A stretch of 64,000 nt of DNA, taken from the NCBI GenBank assembly GCA_026005075.1, contig BPKJ01000001.1:682001-746000 (forward strand), given 5' to 3'. Shown here piece by piece: positions 1 to 9,827 of the stretch (the stretch's first letter is position 1; every line of letters starts with the position of its first letter). The position numbers and the translations under genes were made by a program. The notes beneath the pieces were generated by a model. The model did no database searches and was not told the origin of the DNA. It worked only from the letters and a program-made list of their open reading frames with translations. The stretch is from Lysobacteraceae bacterium (lineage in GTDB: Bacteria; Pseudomonadota; Gammaproteobacteria; Xanthomonadales; Xanthomonadaceae).

Positions 1-1
1 C

Positions 2-787
2 TTCGGCGACAACGTCCACACCTTCCGCGTCGCGGGCAGCTTCGACGACTGCCAGGCCATGGTGAAAGCGGCGCTCGGCGACCCCGCCCTGCGCGCACGC
101 ATGGCGCTGTCCTCGGCCAACTCGATCAGCCTCGGCAGGCTGCTGCCGCAGATGAGCTACTACGCCGCCGCCGCATTGCGCTGGCAGGCCGTGCACGGCC
201 GCCCGGCCCATTTCGTGGTGCCGACCGGCAACCTCGGCAATGCCCTCGCCGCGCTGCTGGCCCGCCGCCTCGGCCTGCCCATCGGCGAGGTGGTGCTCGC
301 CACCAACGCCAACCGGGTGCTGCCGGACCTGCTGCGCACCGGCCGCTACCAGCCGCGGCCGTCGATCCCGACCCTCGCCAACGCGATGGACGTGGGCGCG
401 CCGAGCAACCTCGAGCGCCTGCGCGCGCTGCACCCGGAGCTTGCCGACCTGCGCGCGCAGGTGCACGCCGACAGCGCCGACGATGCCACCATCCGCCGTG
501 TGCTGCGGGAATCGGAGGCGCGCTACGGCACCGCGGTCTGCCCGCACACCGCCGCCGCCATCGCGGTCGCCGAACGCCTCCGCGCCGCCGGCCGCGGCGG
601 TCCATGGATCGTCGCCGCCACCGCCCACCCCGCCAAGTTCGACACCGTGGTCGAACCCTGCCTCGGCCACCCCGTCGAGGTCCCCCCGGCGCTGGCGGCC
701 CTGCTGGCGCGGCCGAGCCGGGCGCAGCCGCTTGCCGCCAGCCCGGCGTGCCTCAAAGCTGTACTCGCAACAGACCTGTCGGACTGA
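2..787 (+). CDS. thrC: Threonine synthase, C-terminal part (5' end outside window)
   Basis: Threonine synthase is the PLP enzyme that converts O-phosphohomoserine to threonine in the cytoplasm. The frame is open from base 2 and starts FGDNVHTFRVAGSFDDCQ, a conserved stretch of bacterial ThrC. It continues with SSANSISLGRLLPQ and PTGNLGNALAALLARR, the phosphate-binding part of the PLP site. About 261 residues are present, against roughly 430 for the full protein, so the N-terminal part with the PLP-binding lysine lies upstream. The stop is at 785-787, 40 bases from the convergent stop of the next gene. Composition resembles the high-G+C genes right of 18.5 kb, so the boundary with the pigment region lies just after it. 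Identification is firm; only completeness is limited. Confidence 0.93.
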   Translation, partial: FGDNVHTFRVAGSFDDCQAMVKAALGDPALRARMALSSANSISLGRLLPQMSYYAAAALRWQAVHGRPAHFVVPTGNLGNALAALLARRLGLPIGEVVLATNANRVLPDLLRTGRYQPRPSIPTLANAMDVGAPSNLERLRALHPELADLRAQVHADSADDATIRRVLRESEARYGTAVCPHTAAAIAVAERLRAAGRGGPWIVAATAHPAKFDTVVEPCLGHPVEVPPALAALLARPSRAQPLAASPACLKAVLATDLSD

Positions 788-827
788 ATGCGCTCATCCA
801 CATGTACAGCCGCTGCCGGCCATTTGC

Positions 828-1619
828 TCAGTGCCGCACGGAGAAGTCGAAGAAGCTGTCCGTCATCCCACTGAAAAAGCCGGGTACCTGAATCTTGCTG
901 TTTGCGGTCACGATAGCGTATTCGCCCGCTGCCAGCGGATCGGCAGGTCGCATGCTGAAAATCACGAAACCGTCCGGCGCGCCTGCCTGATCGTCCAGCG
1001 GATTGGCGACCGTCGCCACGATGCGCTCCTTGACGAACCCTGTCGAGTAGCTCATGTAGCCGCCCCCAGTGGCAATTTCTCGCGTACCGTTCCGTCTGGG
1101 CTCCAGCCGGACCAGCGTCATGTAGGCCTGGGGCTGAGCGTTCTTCGGAACTGCAACGGTGAAGGAGACATCGCCCGAGTCCACCGCCAGCTGGGCGCTG
1201 GCGCCATTGAGAACCGCGTACTGCGCAACGCCTCCAAAGCCCATGGCTCGAGCCGCGGTGCGGAAGGTAGGGCGGAGGTAACGAAGCACGTGCACCTTGC
1301 CGTCGTGTTCAAGCAGGATCTGCTCGGGATCGAAGCGCTTCGAGGCCGCAGGCTGGGCACCCGCCTCACCTGCCTTGGCAATCATGGCCTCGAGCACGGT
1401 CTGGGGTACACCTTTCTTGTTCAGTTCGATGATCGCGTCGGGGGATGTATCGAACTCTGCCTGCGAGTTCTGAATCGCCATCACGACCGTACTTTCTGGA
1501 AGCCCGCTGGACAAAAGCTTCAGCACGGCCTCGTTATCCAGCTTGTCCGAGCAGGAGGCACGCTGTGACGCCAGCGCCATCACCACCACCATCACGATGG
1601 CAAGACTTCGGTTGAACAT
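828..1619 (-). CDS. Exported protein of unknown function
   Basis: This 263-residue protein begins with a signal peptide (residues 1-23, ending ASQRASC). The Cys is not in a convincing lipobox, so it is probably periplasmic rather than a lipoprotein. Residues about 27-85 read like a short helical motif (VLKLLSSGLPESTVVMAI, then PDAIIELNKKGVPQTVLEAM), a pattern seen in exported proteins that sense slow accumulation of phenotype, but I cannot name the family. The C-terminal half is predicted beta-rich and ends FFDFSVRH. It lies 40 bases downstream of the 1660-2106 gene and is probably cotranscribed with it. There is no visible link to polyene chemistry, so it may simply flank the pigment operon. 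Function unknown. Confidence 0.7.
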   Translation of the reverse strand: MFNRSLAIVMVVVMALASQRASCSDKLDNEAVLKLLSSGLPESTVVMAIQNSQAEFDTSPDAIIELNKKGVPQTVLEAMIAKAGEAGAQPAASKRFDPEQILLEHDGKVHVLRYLRPTFRTAARAMGFGGVAQYAVLNGASAQLAVDSGDVSFTVAVPKNAQPQAYMTLVRLEPRRNGTREIATGGGYMSYSTGFVKERIVATVANPLDDQAGAPDGFVIFSMRPADPLAAGEYAIVTANSKIQVPGFFSGMTDSFFDFSVRH

Positions 1620-1659
1620 GTGTGTGAATCTCCCCTTTGATCAGCCTTTCCCCATCGAC

Positions 1660-2106
1660 TCACTCGGCAACTCGTGCGTACTCTCCCTTGAGTGCCACGC
1701 CCGCCATGATCGCACCCGCATGACACTCGATCAGGGCAGGATCCTGCCATGCATTTTTCTTGTAGTAACTGATGATATTGACCACCGCGTTCGCACCACG
1801 GGACCTCGCAGACTCCTGAAACGCGATTAGCGCGCTCAGCGCCGCCCACCGGCAAGCCTCCTCGTCGCTCTTGTTGGCCGCATTCGTCTTCTTGTTCGAG
1901 ACGCCTTCACCCAGGCGCCGCTCCACAGCGGGCGTAGCCGCTCCCTGCAGGAAGAACCTAACCGAGCCATCCAGCTTTCCACTGGAGCGCCCAAGCTCGA
2001 TGACGTCCGAAAGCGGGATGTTCACCCGCGTATCCCTAGCATGGGCAGTACTGGCTGCCAGCATTGCAAAAAGCACCGTTGTCGTGGCCTTCAGAAGGAA
2101 CTTCAT
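1660..2106 (-). CDS. Small periplasmic protein of the 'excinuclease ATPase subunit-like' family
   Basis: This 148-residue protein has a clear signal peptide (cleavage after about residue 23, STAHA/RDTR). The mature part carries KLDGSVRFFLQG, VSNKKTNAANKSDEEAC, RGANAVVNIISYYKK and ECHAGAIMAGVALKG, a conserved set found in small proteobacterial proteins often mislabelled as excinuclease ATPase subunits. No nuclease or ATPase motif is present, and a signal peptide excludes DNA repair. The central and C-terminal parts resemble the YbjQ-like fold (GANAVVNI), which is my inference. A purine-rich AAGGAGCCAGGAG sits just before the ATG. It starts 55 bases after the end of the pigment operon on the same strand and could be read through from it. 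Confidence 0.75.
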   Translation of the reverse strand: MKFLLKATTTVLFAMLAASTAHARDTRVNIPLSDVIELGRSSGKLDGSVRFFLQGAATPAVERRLGEGVSNKKTNAANKSDEEACRWAALSALIAFQESARSRGANAVVNIISYYKKNAWQDPALIECHAGAIMAGVALKGEYARVAE

Positions 2107-2161
2107 GTATCTCCTGGCTCCTTATATGTGTGGAAAGGTCCGCAGCGGGTCCTGCCAAGGA

Positions 2162-3391
2162 CTACTCGACCCAGCGACGGAACAGAAGGGATGTATTGAT
2201 CCCCCCGAACGCAAAATTATTGGATGCGATCACGTCGATGTCCATAGCCTTTCCGCCGCGCCCGATGTAATCGAGCTCGGCACACCGCGGATCGACTTCA
2301 TCGAGATTGATGTTCGGCGCGAACCAGCCGCTGCGCATCATCTCGATACTGATCCAGGCCTCGATCGCTCCACAGGCGCCCAGAGTATGCCCCATGTACC
2401 CCTTCAACGAGGAAACGGGCACACACGACCCGTACACTTCTGCCATGGCGTGGGACTCGGCGATGTCGCCGTGATCGGTGGCTGTCCCGTGGGCATTCAC
2501 GTAGCCAATCTCGGAAGCTGGAAGATTGGCATCGGCAAGCGCCAGCCTCATCGCCTGCGCCATGGTCGCCTGGTTGGGCTGGGTCACATGGCGCCCATCG
2601 CTGTTCGTGCCGTAGCCAATCACTTCCGCCAGAATCCGCGCCCCACGACGCCTGGCATGATCCAGATCCTCGAGCACCAGCGTGCAGGCCCCTTCACCAA
2701 GGACCAAGCCATCACGGTCACGATCGAACGGACGTGGCGTGCGGGCAGGCTCCTCGTTCCTGCAGCTCGTCGCAAACAGCGTATCGAACACCGCGGCTGC
2801 GGTCGCGTCCAGTTCCTCCGCGCCGCCCGCCAGCATGACCTTCTGGCGGCCGTAGCGGATGGCCTCGAATGCGTAGCCAATCCCTTGACTGCCCGAGGTA
2901 CAGGCCGAACTGGTCGGAATGATGCGACCCGTGATCCCGAAGAACACCCCCATGTTTACCGGCGCGGAGTGGCTCATCATCTTGATGTACGTGGTGGCGG
3001 TGATCCCGTCCGTGGTTTTCTCCAGCAGCATCCTGCCGAAATCTCCCATCGCGGCGGGCGTTCCGGAGGAACTCCCATACGCGATCCCCACATCGCCACC
3101 GGTCAGCGCTGGATCTCCTAGAAGGCCGGCGTCCTTTAGCGCTCTCTCCGTCGCCAATGTGGCCATCAGTGCGACCCGCCCCATACTCCTCGTGGTTTTT
3201 CGCGTGAAATGCTCCGGCATCTCAAAGTCAGCTGCCGGCGCTCCAAGTCGCGTGTTCAATCCGCGGTAGATGCTCCACTCAGGCATCACCCGCACCGCGT
3301 TGCGCTCCGACCGCAAGTACTCCAATACCGAGGGCCAGTCGTTCCCAAGTGGACTGATGACCCCTGCACCGGTAACCACAACCCGCTTCAT
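2162..3391 (-). CDS. apeR: Beta-ketoacyl-ACP synthase, aryl-polyene type (ApeR-like)
   Basis: A 409-residue FabF-fold ketosynthase that would condense malonyl-ACP with the growing polyene chain. The catalytic Cys lies in [15 protein letters not shown], one His in [11 protein letters not shown], the Lys in [10 protein letters not shown] and the second His in the same motif, so the Cys-His-His set is complete. The start [17 protein letters not shown] is chosen over longer reading because its ATG overlaps the stop of the ketoreductase by ATGA (3388-3391), as elsewhere in this operon. It is the last gene of the operon and occupies the ApeR position of Escherichia coli-type aryl-polyene clusters (order O-P-Q-R is conserved here). 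It could in principle serve housekeeping fatty acid synthesis, but its context argues against that. Confidence 0.92.
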   Translation of the reverse strand: MKRVVVTGAGVISPLGNDWPSVLEYLRSERNAVRVMPEWSIYRGLNTRLGAPAADFEMPEHFTRKTTRSMGRVALMATLATERALKDAGLLGDPALTGGDVGIAYGSSSGTPAAMGDFGRMLLEKTTDGITATTYIKMMSHSAPVNMGVFFGITGRIIPTSSACTSGSQGIGYAFEAIRYGRQKVMLAGGAEELDATAAAVFDTLFATSCRNEEPARTPRPFDRDRDGLVLGEGACTLVLEDLDHARRRGARILAEVIGYGTNSDGRHVTQPNQATMAQAMRLALADANLPASEIGYVNAHGTATDHGDIAESHAMAEVYGSCVPVSSLKGYMGHTLGACGAIEAWISIEMMRSGWFAPNINLDEVDPRCAELDYIGRGGKAMDIDVIASNNFAFGGINTSLLFRRWVE

Positions 3392-4119
3392 CCCAGCATC
3401 CCCCCATCCACTGAGATTACCTGCCGAGTGATGTAGGCCGCATCCGGTCCGAGAAGAAAGGCCACCACCCCGGCGACCTCCTCGGGACGCCCAACGCGGC
3501 GCAGGGGAACAATCTGCGCTGCGCGTTCCGCTACTTCGACTGGCAGCATATCCGTGTCTATCAGCCCAGGAGCAATGCAATTCACGGTGATTCCTTTCTT
3601 CGCCAACTCCAACGCCAAGGCCTTGCTGGCGCCGATCAGCCCTGCCTTTGCGGCACTGTAGTTGGTCTGCCCCCGGTTACCGACCAGTCCGGAAATCGAG
3701 GACAGGATCACTATGCGGCCTGGACCACGCCTCTGGACCATCGGCAACACCAGGGGCTTCAGAACGTTGTAGAAGCCATCGAGGTTGCCATGCACCACGG
3801 CATCCCAATCCCTATCATTCATCGCGGGAAATGCCTGGTCACGGTGCATCCCGGCACAACAAACCACCCCGTAAGGTGCGCCCCAGCGCCGCACGGCATC
3901 TTCGAGAACCGCAGCACTGGTCGCACGATCGCCGATGTCGAAGCAGAGAACGAGAGGCTCTGCTCCCTGCTCCCGCAGCCGGTCGGCGACGGACCGGAGT
4001 GCCTCGCTGTCGCCGCGGCCATGCAAGCCGACCCGGTAACCCTCTTGGTGGAGTCGCAGCGCCACGGCCCGCCCTATTCCCCTGCTGGAGCCAGTCACCA
4101 AAACCCAACCTTCCTTCAT
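3388..4119 (-). CDS. apeQ: 3-ketoacyl-ACP reductase, aryl-polyene type (ApeQ-like, SDR)
   Basis: A 243-residue short-chain dehydrogenase that should reduce the beta-keto group of the ACP-bound polyene with NADPH. The Rossmann motif [14 protein letters not shown] is at residues 8-21. Ser (SSISGLVGN) and the YxxxK pair ([16 protein letters not shown]) are present, followed by [14 protein letters not shown] typical of FabG. Length is that of ordinary FabG (about 244). The gene overlaps its neighbours by ATGA on both sides (4116-4119 upstream, 3388-3391 downstream), so translation is likely coupled. The fixed order ketosynthase, dehydratase, ketoreductase, ketosynthase supports a dedicated polyene reductase rather than the housekeeping FabG. 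Confidence 0.92.
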   Translation of the reverse strand: MKEGWVLVTGSSRGIGRAVALRLHQEGYRVGLHGRGDSEALRSVADRLREQGAEPLVLCFDIGDRATSAAVLEDAVRRWGAPYGVVCCAGMHRDQAFPAMNDRDWDAVVHGNLDGFYNVLKPLVLPMVQRRGPGRIVILSSISGLVGNRGQTNYSAAKAGLIGASKALALELAKKGITVNCIAPGLIDTDMLPVEVAERAAQIVPLRRVGRPEEVAGVVAFLLGPDAAYITRQVISVDGGMLG

Positions 4120-4589
4120 GCCTCCTTTCCTCCTAGATAGGTCGCAAGGTCGGGTGGCTCGAACACCGCGAGCCGAGCCGAGGCAACGCTCCTACGGTCT
4201 TCGATCAAGCTACAGCGGAACGCCCCCATGCCATTTTCGCCGAGCAGCTCGCAATGGACCTGGACCACCAGTTCGGTTCCGTGTTGCCATCGATCACGCT
4301 CACACTCATACCGTCGGGTGCCCAGCAGGAACCCGGGTCTTGGACTCCCACCTGTCTGGTGCGAGCGCAACCCGGCCCAGGCGGCCACTGCCTGTGCCAT
4401 GTACTCGATGCCAACCCACGCGGGAACCGAAAACCCGTCCCCGAATGGTCCTAAGGCGTCCACCACGAGGTCTGCCTCAAGGCTGTCCCCTTGCGCACGC
4501 ACGATCCGGCGCAGAAACAACATCGGTGGACGATGGGGCACCACGACCGAAACCGGAGGAAGCCCCTCAGGCGATTCAGCATATCTCAT
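4116..4589 (-). CDS. apeP: Hotdog-fold 3-hydroxyacyl-ACP dehydratase subunit (ApeP-like)
   Basis: A 157-residue hotdog protein. [15 protein letters not shown] carries the His expected of FabA/FabZ-type dehydratases, and [15 protein letters not shown] is the central-helix motif of the ApeP family. In characterised aryl-polyene systems this protein pairs with a second dehydratase (ApeI); here the likely partner is the C-terminal domain of the 14004-15716 fusion. The start at 4589 is preferred over an upstream Met at 4670 because its ATG overlaps the stop of the upstream ketosynthase by ATGA (4586-4589), and because the extra N-terminus would only repeat that gene in another frame. The role is to remove water and make each trans double bond of the polyene. 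Confidence 0.88.
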   Translation of the reverse strand: MRYAESPEGLPPVSVVVPHRPPMLFLRRIVRAQGDSLEADLVVDALGPFGDGFSVPAWVGIEYMAQAVAAWAGLRSHQTGGSPRPGFLLGTRRYECERDRWQHGTELVVQVHCELLGENGMGAFRCSLIEDRRSVASARLAVFEPPDLATYLGGKEA

Positions 4590-5761
4590 GCTGCACTCAG
4601 TGCCAGGCAGACATTGCTGCCACCGAACGCGAACGAGTTGCTGAGTACGTGCCGAGGCGGTCTTGCGCATTGACCGCGCGGTTCCACCAGCGCAAGGGGG
4701 GGCAAGTCAGGATCATAGCCTCCGTCATACCAGTGAGGTGGCAGGTAGCGGCCAGGATTGTCGGCCAGTACCAGCCAACATATCGCGGCTTCGATGGCGC
4801 CGGCCGCTCCCAGTGCGTGCCCGGTAAGTGGCTTGGTCGAACTACACGGGACGCTGGCGGCGCCGAGTCTGGTGATCGCGATGGCCTCCATCTGGTCGTT
4901 CAACGGCGTCCCTGTGCCATGGAGATTGATGTAGTCGATCTGATCGAGGGCAAGCGACGCATCGAGAATCGCCCCCTTCATCGCGGCCAGCGCCCCGCAT
5001 CCGCTCGGATCCGGTGCCGACATGTGATAGGCATCGCTACTCTCGCCATATCCGGCAAGCAGCACGGGCCCCTCATCAGGCCCCAGGAGAAAGAGCGCCC
5101 CGCCCTCTCCAATGTTGATGCCGTCCCGGCTGCGTGAGAAGGGCATACTCAGACCGGAAGAGAGTGACTCGAGCGCGGCGAAACCTGCGACCGTAAAACG
5201 GCAAAGTGTATCAGCCCCGCCCACGAGGGCCACGTCCGCAAATCCGCATCGAATCAACCTAGATCCCGCTGCAATCGCCATGGCCGAAGACGCGCACGCC
5301 GTGGACACTACGTAGGCCGGACCTCGGGTTCCCAGATAGTGCTGCAGAAACTGCGCGGGTTGGGCCATTTCCTGCTTCGCATAGTGATAGTCTGGTGACG
5401 GACTGAGCAGGGCACGTTCGCTCTCCGCGATACCCGAAGTGCTGGTCCCGATAACGATGGCCACCCTGTCCGGACCATATCGGTTCAGGGCCGCCTCGAG
5501 CACCGGTCGCAGCGGCTCGATCAAGGCAGCCAGCAACTGATTGTTGCGACTCCTGAATTGCACGGGAACATCCTCGAGCAGAGGGAGCTCCTGCGATGGA
5601 TCGATGCATCCAAGCCAAGGACTGCGATCGACGAGAAAACCTTCGTGTGGGCGTAGCGCGGCCGGCCGCTGGTCTGCGAAAAGGCTTGCCGCACAGGACT
5701 CCAGTCCATTGCCCAACGCACAGATCAGGCTAGGCCGGGACAGGTACAGACGCTTGGTCAC
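4586..5761 (-). CDS. apeO: Beta-ketoacyl-ACP synthase, main elongating type (ApeO-like)
   Basis: A 391-residue ketosynthase starting at a GTG (VTKRLYLSRPSLICALGNG) that overlaps the upstream lipoprotein stop as GTGA (5758-5761); a longer reading would only translate the lipoprotein gene out of frame. Catalytic Cys is in VSTACASSAMAIAAGS, His in NLHGTGTPLND, and Lys/His in TKPLTGHALGAAGAIEA. In E. coli-type clusters ApeO forms a heterodimer with the chain-length factor ApeC, represented here at 17581-18328, although the two genes are separated by almost the whole operon. The sequence differs clearly from the 2162-3391 ketosynthase, so the two are not a recent duplication. Expected role: repeated condensation of malonyl-ACP onto the aryl starter. 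Confidence 0.9.
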   Translation of the reverse strand: MTKRLYLSRPSLICALGNGLESCAASLFADQRPAALRPHEGFLVDRSPWLGCIDPSQELPLLEDVPVQFRSRNNQLLAALIEPLRPVLEAALNRYGPDRVAIVIGTSTSGIAESERALLSPSPDYHYAKQEMAQPAQFLQHYLGTRGPAYVVSTACASSAMAIAAGSRLIRCGFADVALVGGADTLCRFTVAGFAALESLSSGLSMPFSRSRDGINIGEGGALFLLGPDEGPVLLAGYGESSDAYHMSAPDPSGCGALAAMKGAILDASLALDQIDYINLHGTGTPLNDQMEAIAITRLGAASVPCSSTKPLTGHALGAAGAIEAAICWLVLADNPGRYLPPHWYDGGYDPDLPPLALVEPRGQCARPPRHVLSNSFAFGGSNVCLALSAA

Positions 5762-6297
5762 GGGACGGCCTCCAGCACCCTCTCGACGACCTCCACATGC
5801 ATTCCCCACTGGGGGTGTTCGATCAGGTACGTCTCCCCACGCATTTGTATCCTTGTCCGGACCCTGCCCCGATGCAGTAGCTCGCGGCGATCAGTGCGGT
5901 CCAGCAGTTGCCAGCCGGATGGCAGTTCTCGCTGCAGCTGCGTTGCGTGTGCGCGGATCAGTATCAGATCTTCGAGTATCAACTCGGGGTCGAAGTCTTC
6001 CGGAACATCCTGGCTGCTCCAGCGCTGTTCGGCATTGCCATCCCACGTCAGCCGCAAAACAGGTTGTTCCATTGCGAACGCCAGAAACCGCAACGAGGCC
6101 TGGTCGACTTCGAGCACGACCTGCAGATCCCATGCCCTGTCACCATGGCGGATCCAAACCTTTTGCACCGCACTGCCTGCCTGCAGCATGGATGGGGAGA
6201 CTCCCCGCCACCAGGGATATGCAATGGGGGCGGATGGACGCGACATGGCGGTGCACGCCGCCAAGGTCAGGATCAAAGGCAGGAGAGTCAGGCGCAT
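5758..6297 (-). CDS. DUF3261-family lipoprotein (ApeN-like)
   Basis: A 179-residue protein with a lipoprotein signal (MRLTLLPLILTLAAC, lipobox LAAC, Cys at 15), so it should be lipidated and held in the inner or outer membrane. The body has the DUF3261 pattern: a charged beta-rich region with GDRAWDLQVVLEVD, PVLRLTWDG and a C-terminal YLIEHPQWGMHVEVVERVLE. Members of this family occur in aryl-polyene clusters next to the LolA-like protein and the MMPL exporter and are thought to help place the lipid-like pigment in the outer membrane; the mechanism is not known to me. It overlaps the flavin-enzyme gene upstream by 10 bases and apeO downstream by 4. Confidence 0.8.
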   Translation of the reverse strand: MRLTLLPLILTLAACTAMSRPSAPIAYPWWRGVSPSMLQAGSAVQKVWIRHGDRAWDLQVVLEVDQASLRFLAFAMEQPVLRLTWDGNAEQRWSSQDVPEDFDPELILEDLILIRAHATQLQRELPSGWQLLDRTDRRELLHRGRVRTRIQMRGETYLIEHPQWGMHVEVVERVLEAVP

Positions 6298-7512
6298 AGC
6301 TCGGCAAGTGCGGCCAGCCGCCGAGCTGGCGCCTGCACGAATGGGTTGCGCTCATCCCACGCGTACCCCGCGAGGACTGCACAGATCATCCTCCGGATCT
6401 CGGCGTTTGGATGTGGGTGAAAGATGATTCGTTGGAAGGTTCCTTCATACCAGGCCTCGACGAAACATCGGAAGGTATCGATGCCGCGGCGCAATGGAAT
6501 GGCGAACTCCCGCTCCCAATCGACCGCGTGTCCCGATAGCTGACGGTCCACGCAGCTCGCGGCGAGGGAGCTCGAGGTGAACGCAATGGTCACCCCGGAC
6601 GAAAATACCGGATCGAGAAATTCCCCCGCATTCCCAAGCAAGGCGAACCCGGGGCCATGGAGAGCCGCTACGTCGGTGGCATAACTGCTGATTTGGCGTA
6701 CCGGTGTGTCCCATGTGGCGTGCCTCAGCAGCCTCGCCAGGGACGACTCCTGCGACACGAAGGCGCGCAGCCTTGCCTCCGGGTCCTCACCCGCCGCATC
6801 CAGCACCTCACTTCGTCCCACCACCCCGATCGAGCTGCGTCCATCGCTGAATGGTATCAACCAGTACCACACATCTACCTGTTGGGGATGCACCGTGATG
6901 CGGATCTTGTTGCGATCGAATGCCCCGGGCTCGATGCCGTCACCCACGTGCGTGAAGATGGCACCTGCGCGAGGGGAACCGTGATGGTCGATCCAGCCCG
7001 AGAAGCCGTGGGAGGGTACGCCCGAAGCCACTGGCGTCCAGCATGCACTTTGCCTCGATCTCGTAGGTCTCCCCTGCGGTACTTCGAACGACGACCCTTG
7101 ACGGCTCCCCGGGGACAGCCTCCACCACCTGGTGGCCAAAGCGAATCTCTGCACCGGAGCGCCGCGCACACTCGGCAAGCAGCTGGTCGAACTCGGCTCT
7201 GCGTACCTGGTAGGTCGTACCCCAACCATCCCCAAACTTGTCCCGAAAATCGAAGCTCGTCTCATGGTCGCCATACACGAAGCTGGCGCCATTCTTGTAC
7301 TGAAATCCGGCCTCCACCACATCACGCAGCATTCCAGCCTGCTCGAGGTACGACATGCTCTGTGGCAGGAGACTCTCGCCGATCGAGAAGCGAGGAAACT
7401 GTTCCCGCTCCAGAACGAGAACGGAACGATCGCGCTGCCGCAGCAGCTTTGCCGCAACGGCTCCCGCGGGACCAGCTCCGATTACAAGGACTTCGGTGGT
7501 ATCACGTCGCAT
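6288..7512 (-). CDS. FAD-dependent oxidoreductase with flavin-halogenase motifs (frameshifted)
   Basis: About 408 residues when the two frames are joined. The N-terminal part starts MRRDTTEVLVIGAGPAGAVAA (GxGxxG FAD motif) and includes GESLLPQS and GFQYKNGASF, where Lys73 sits at the position of the catalytic Lys of flavin-dependent halogenases. The C-terminal part includes VDVWYWLIPFSDGRSS, matching the WxWxIP of these enzymes except for the leading Gly, then FALLGNAGEFLDPVFSSGV. Reading moves from one frame to the next near 6966-6976: ...LDRPSRFPSRR continues as AIFTHVGDG if one base is dropped. The start at 7512 overlaps the exporter stop by 11 bases. It could halogenate the aryl ring or intermediates (xanthomonadins are brominated) or act as a desaturase/dehydrogenase of the FixC-like family. 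The frameshift is probably a sequencing error. Confidence 0.8.
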
Positions 7513-9827
7513 GCTTTTCCCCCAACCGAGGCGTGGCCCTGACACGTAGCAGAGGAGATATGACCCAGACCGCAACGAGGCCAACAAGGAGCGTCAAGCC
7601 GAGAGCCCGCAATGCGGGAGTACTTGATAGCCCCAGCAATCCAAACGCCGCCAGGGTACTGGCTGCACCGAGGTTGACCGCCAGCCAGGAGGGTGGGTCA
7701 TTGTGCTCGAGAAGAAAGATCCCATAGTCGATCCCGATGCCCAGGACGAGAACCAGTCCGAGCACGGCAAAACAGGTTCACGGATTGGTCCAATCCCGCA
7801 AGCATGAGTAGCGCGAGGATTGTTGCCAGCAGAGTCGGCAGGTAGGCTCGCCATGCCTTTCGACCAAACCGCAGGGCGAGGCAGACCGCCACCAACAGAT
7901 GCGCAACGACCAGCAATGTGGTCATTCCTCTGCGGTAATCGCCCAACAGGCTGCTGTACTCGGCGGTTTGATCCACGAACCGGACTCCGGGTATCCGTTC
8001 GGCTGCCTGCGCCAGCCGTGGCAGAACATCGGGGCCCTTCACGCCATTCAACTGGACGATGCCATGCCAACCTGTCCCGTCGTTGCCGACGAGGAGCCAG
8101 GGCAGACGATTGCCCCACCCTGCTTCCAGAAGACGCGGAAGAGCCGCTTCGACGGACGGTGGTGGCGGCTCACCATCCCAGCCGGCGAGCCGTCTGGCCA
8201 TGGCGAATGCGTATGCCTCCGCCTCGCGGCGCAGCGCTCGATGACGCGATGCCGACGCTGCGTCCGGAACCCAGTCAGCGGCAGCTGTCCAGCCTGCCAA
8301 GTCACCCCCATCGCGCAGCGGCTCTAGCCTCGAGAGAAGCTGTCGCTCACGCACCAGCAAGGCATCGGGGTCTTCTGCTCGGACCACGAAGAACTGGGCA
8401 GGGCTCGGCAAGGCCAGTAGCCGGTTCAACTTCGCCTGTTGTGCCAGCCACGGCTCGGGAACACCCTGCAGCTGTCGCAGCGAGTCGTCCACTTTCGGAA
8501 GCGAATGGCCTGCCGTCAGCAGCCAGGCGCCGACGAGGACCAGCAGCAGCACCGCGAGACTTCTGCCCGACAACCTGGGAAAGCTTGCCAGTGATCCGGC
8601 AAGGCGCTCGGCGAGCGGCGTCATTGGTGGCGCGCGACCATCGACGACCGGGAACACGATCAGAACCGTAAGGAAAGCGGCGCTCAATCCCACAACCGAA
8701 AACACCGCCATCTGGCGCAAGCCCGGTAGGGCGGGCCCACCTAGGACGCCATAGGCCACGGCACTGGTCAGAAGTGCCATTGCGAGGCTCGGCCTGATCC
8801 TGGCAAGCACCTCAACAGCAGGAACCTGCGGGCTGGCCTGGCGGGCTGCAAAGTAGTGAATCCCGTAGTCTTCGGCAACGCCGACGAGGCTCGCACCGAA
8901 CACCAGCGTCAGCACGTGAACTTGGTCGAAAAGAGCAAGCGTGGCCCAGAGCCCCATCAGACAGCCAACCAGCAGGCTAAGGGTCACCAGCGCAAGCGGC
9001 CGGAAAGAGCGAAACGCCAGCCACGCCAGCAGCAGAATCAGTGACAGCGAGCCGATGCTGATCGTGGACATCTCGGCCTGCGCCTGGGCCGCAGCCGCAT
9101 CGGCAAGGAGTGGAACCCCTCCCGCTACCACACGGGCCCCTGGGTGGCGATCGCGTACGCGTTCGGCTGCCACTGTGACGCCAACGCTCAACAGCCCGGC
9201 GTCAGCGAGCCGGAAGGCACCCTCGGGGACCTCGTACGAGCGCACCAGCCAGAATAGACCATCCCGCACGAATCCATCGTTGCCAAGATGGATGGCGACG
9301 CCCTGACGAGCTGCCAGCTCGCTCAGCCACCCTTCGAAAAGCCCCAGGGGATCGAGCTCCCACCGCCCGAACACGTCGCCGGGCACGGGCGCGAACAGTC
9401 GGCTTACGGCCACCTCTCCCCAGTACTGCGATCCCTGCCGCGCGAGCGAATCCGCCTGACCCGGCGCGAGCAGCACGTCGCGGTGCATTCGGTAGTACTC
9501 CAGCACGGCCACTGCCTCTTCCTGCCAGCTCTGATCCGCCGACAGACGCGGCAACCCCGAGACCAGAGATGTCTCGAACACTCGAGCAGCTGCGACCGCT
9601 TCGTCCCTGACCTCATGACCAATCAGGATGACCAGACGGTCCTGTCCGCGGCGCTCCAGCCTCTCCTGGAGATCCCGGGGCAACTCGCCCTGTTCAGGAA
9701 GCAGTGCCAGCAGGTCGCTGCTAACGCCACCGGACGCCAGGCGCCCACCAACCTGCCAGCAGGCCAGAATGCAGAGCAGGCCCCATAGCGACGCGAGGCC
9801 AAGAGAGTGCCCACACCTGCTAGTCAA
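7502..9827 (-). CDS. MMPL/RND-type polyene exporter (ApeM-like, frameshifted)
   Basis: A membrane exporter of about 775 residues with the MMPL/SSD layout: one N-terminal membrane segment, a periplasmic loop, a block of membrane segments containing GVAEDYGIHYFAARQ, a second periplasmic loop and a second block containing LGIGIDYGIFLLEH. Both GxxxDYG motifs carry the Asp-Tyr used in proton relay. The main frame reads to ...LDQSVNLF and would then run out of register; dropping one T from a TTTT run (7767-7770 on the plus strand) restores AVLGLVLVLGIGIDYG through to a stop at 7502. The gene overlaps the LolA-like gene by 8 bases. Proteins of this type in aryl-polyene clusters are thought to move the product across the inner membrane, handing it to the LolA-like carrier. 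Confidence 0.87.
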
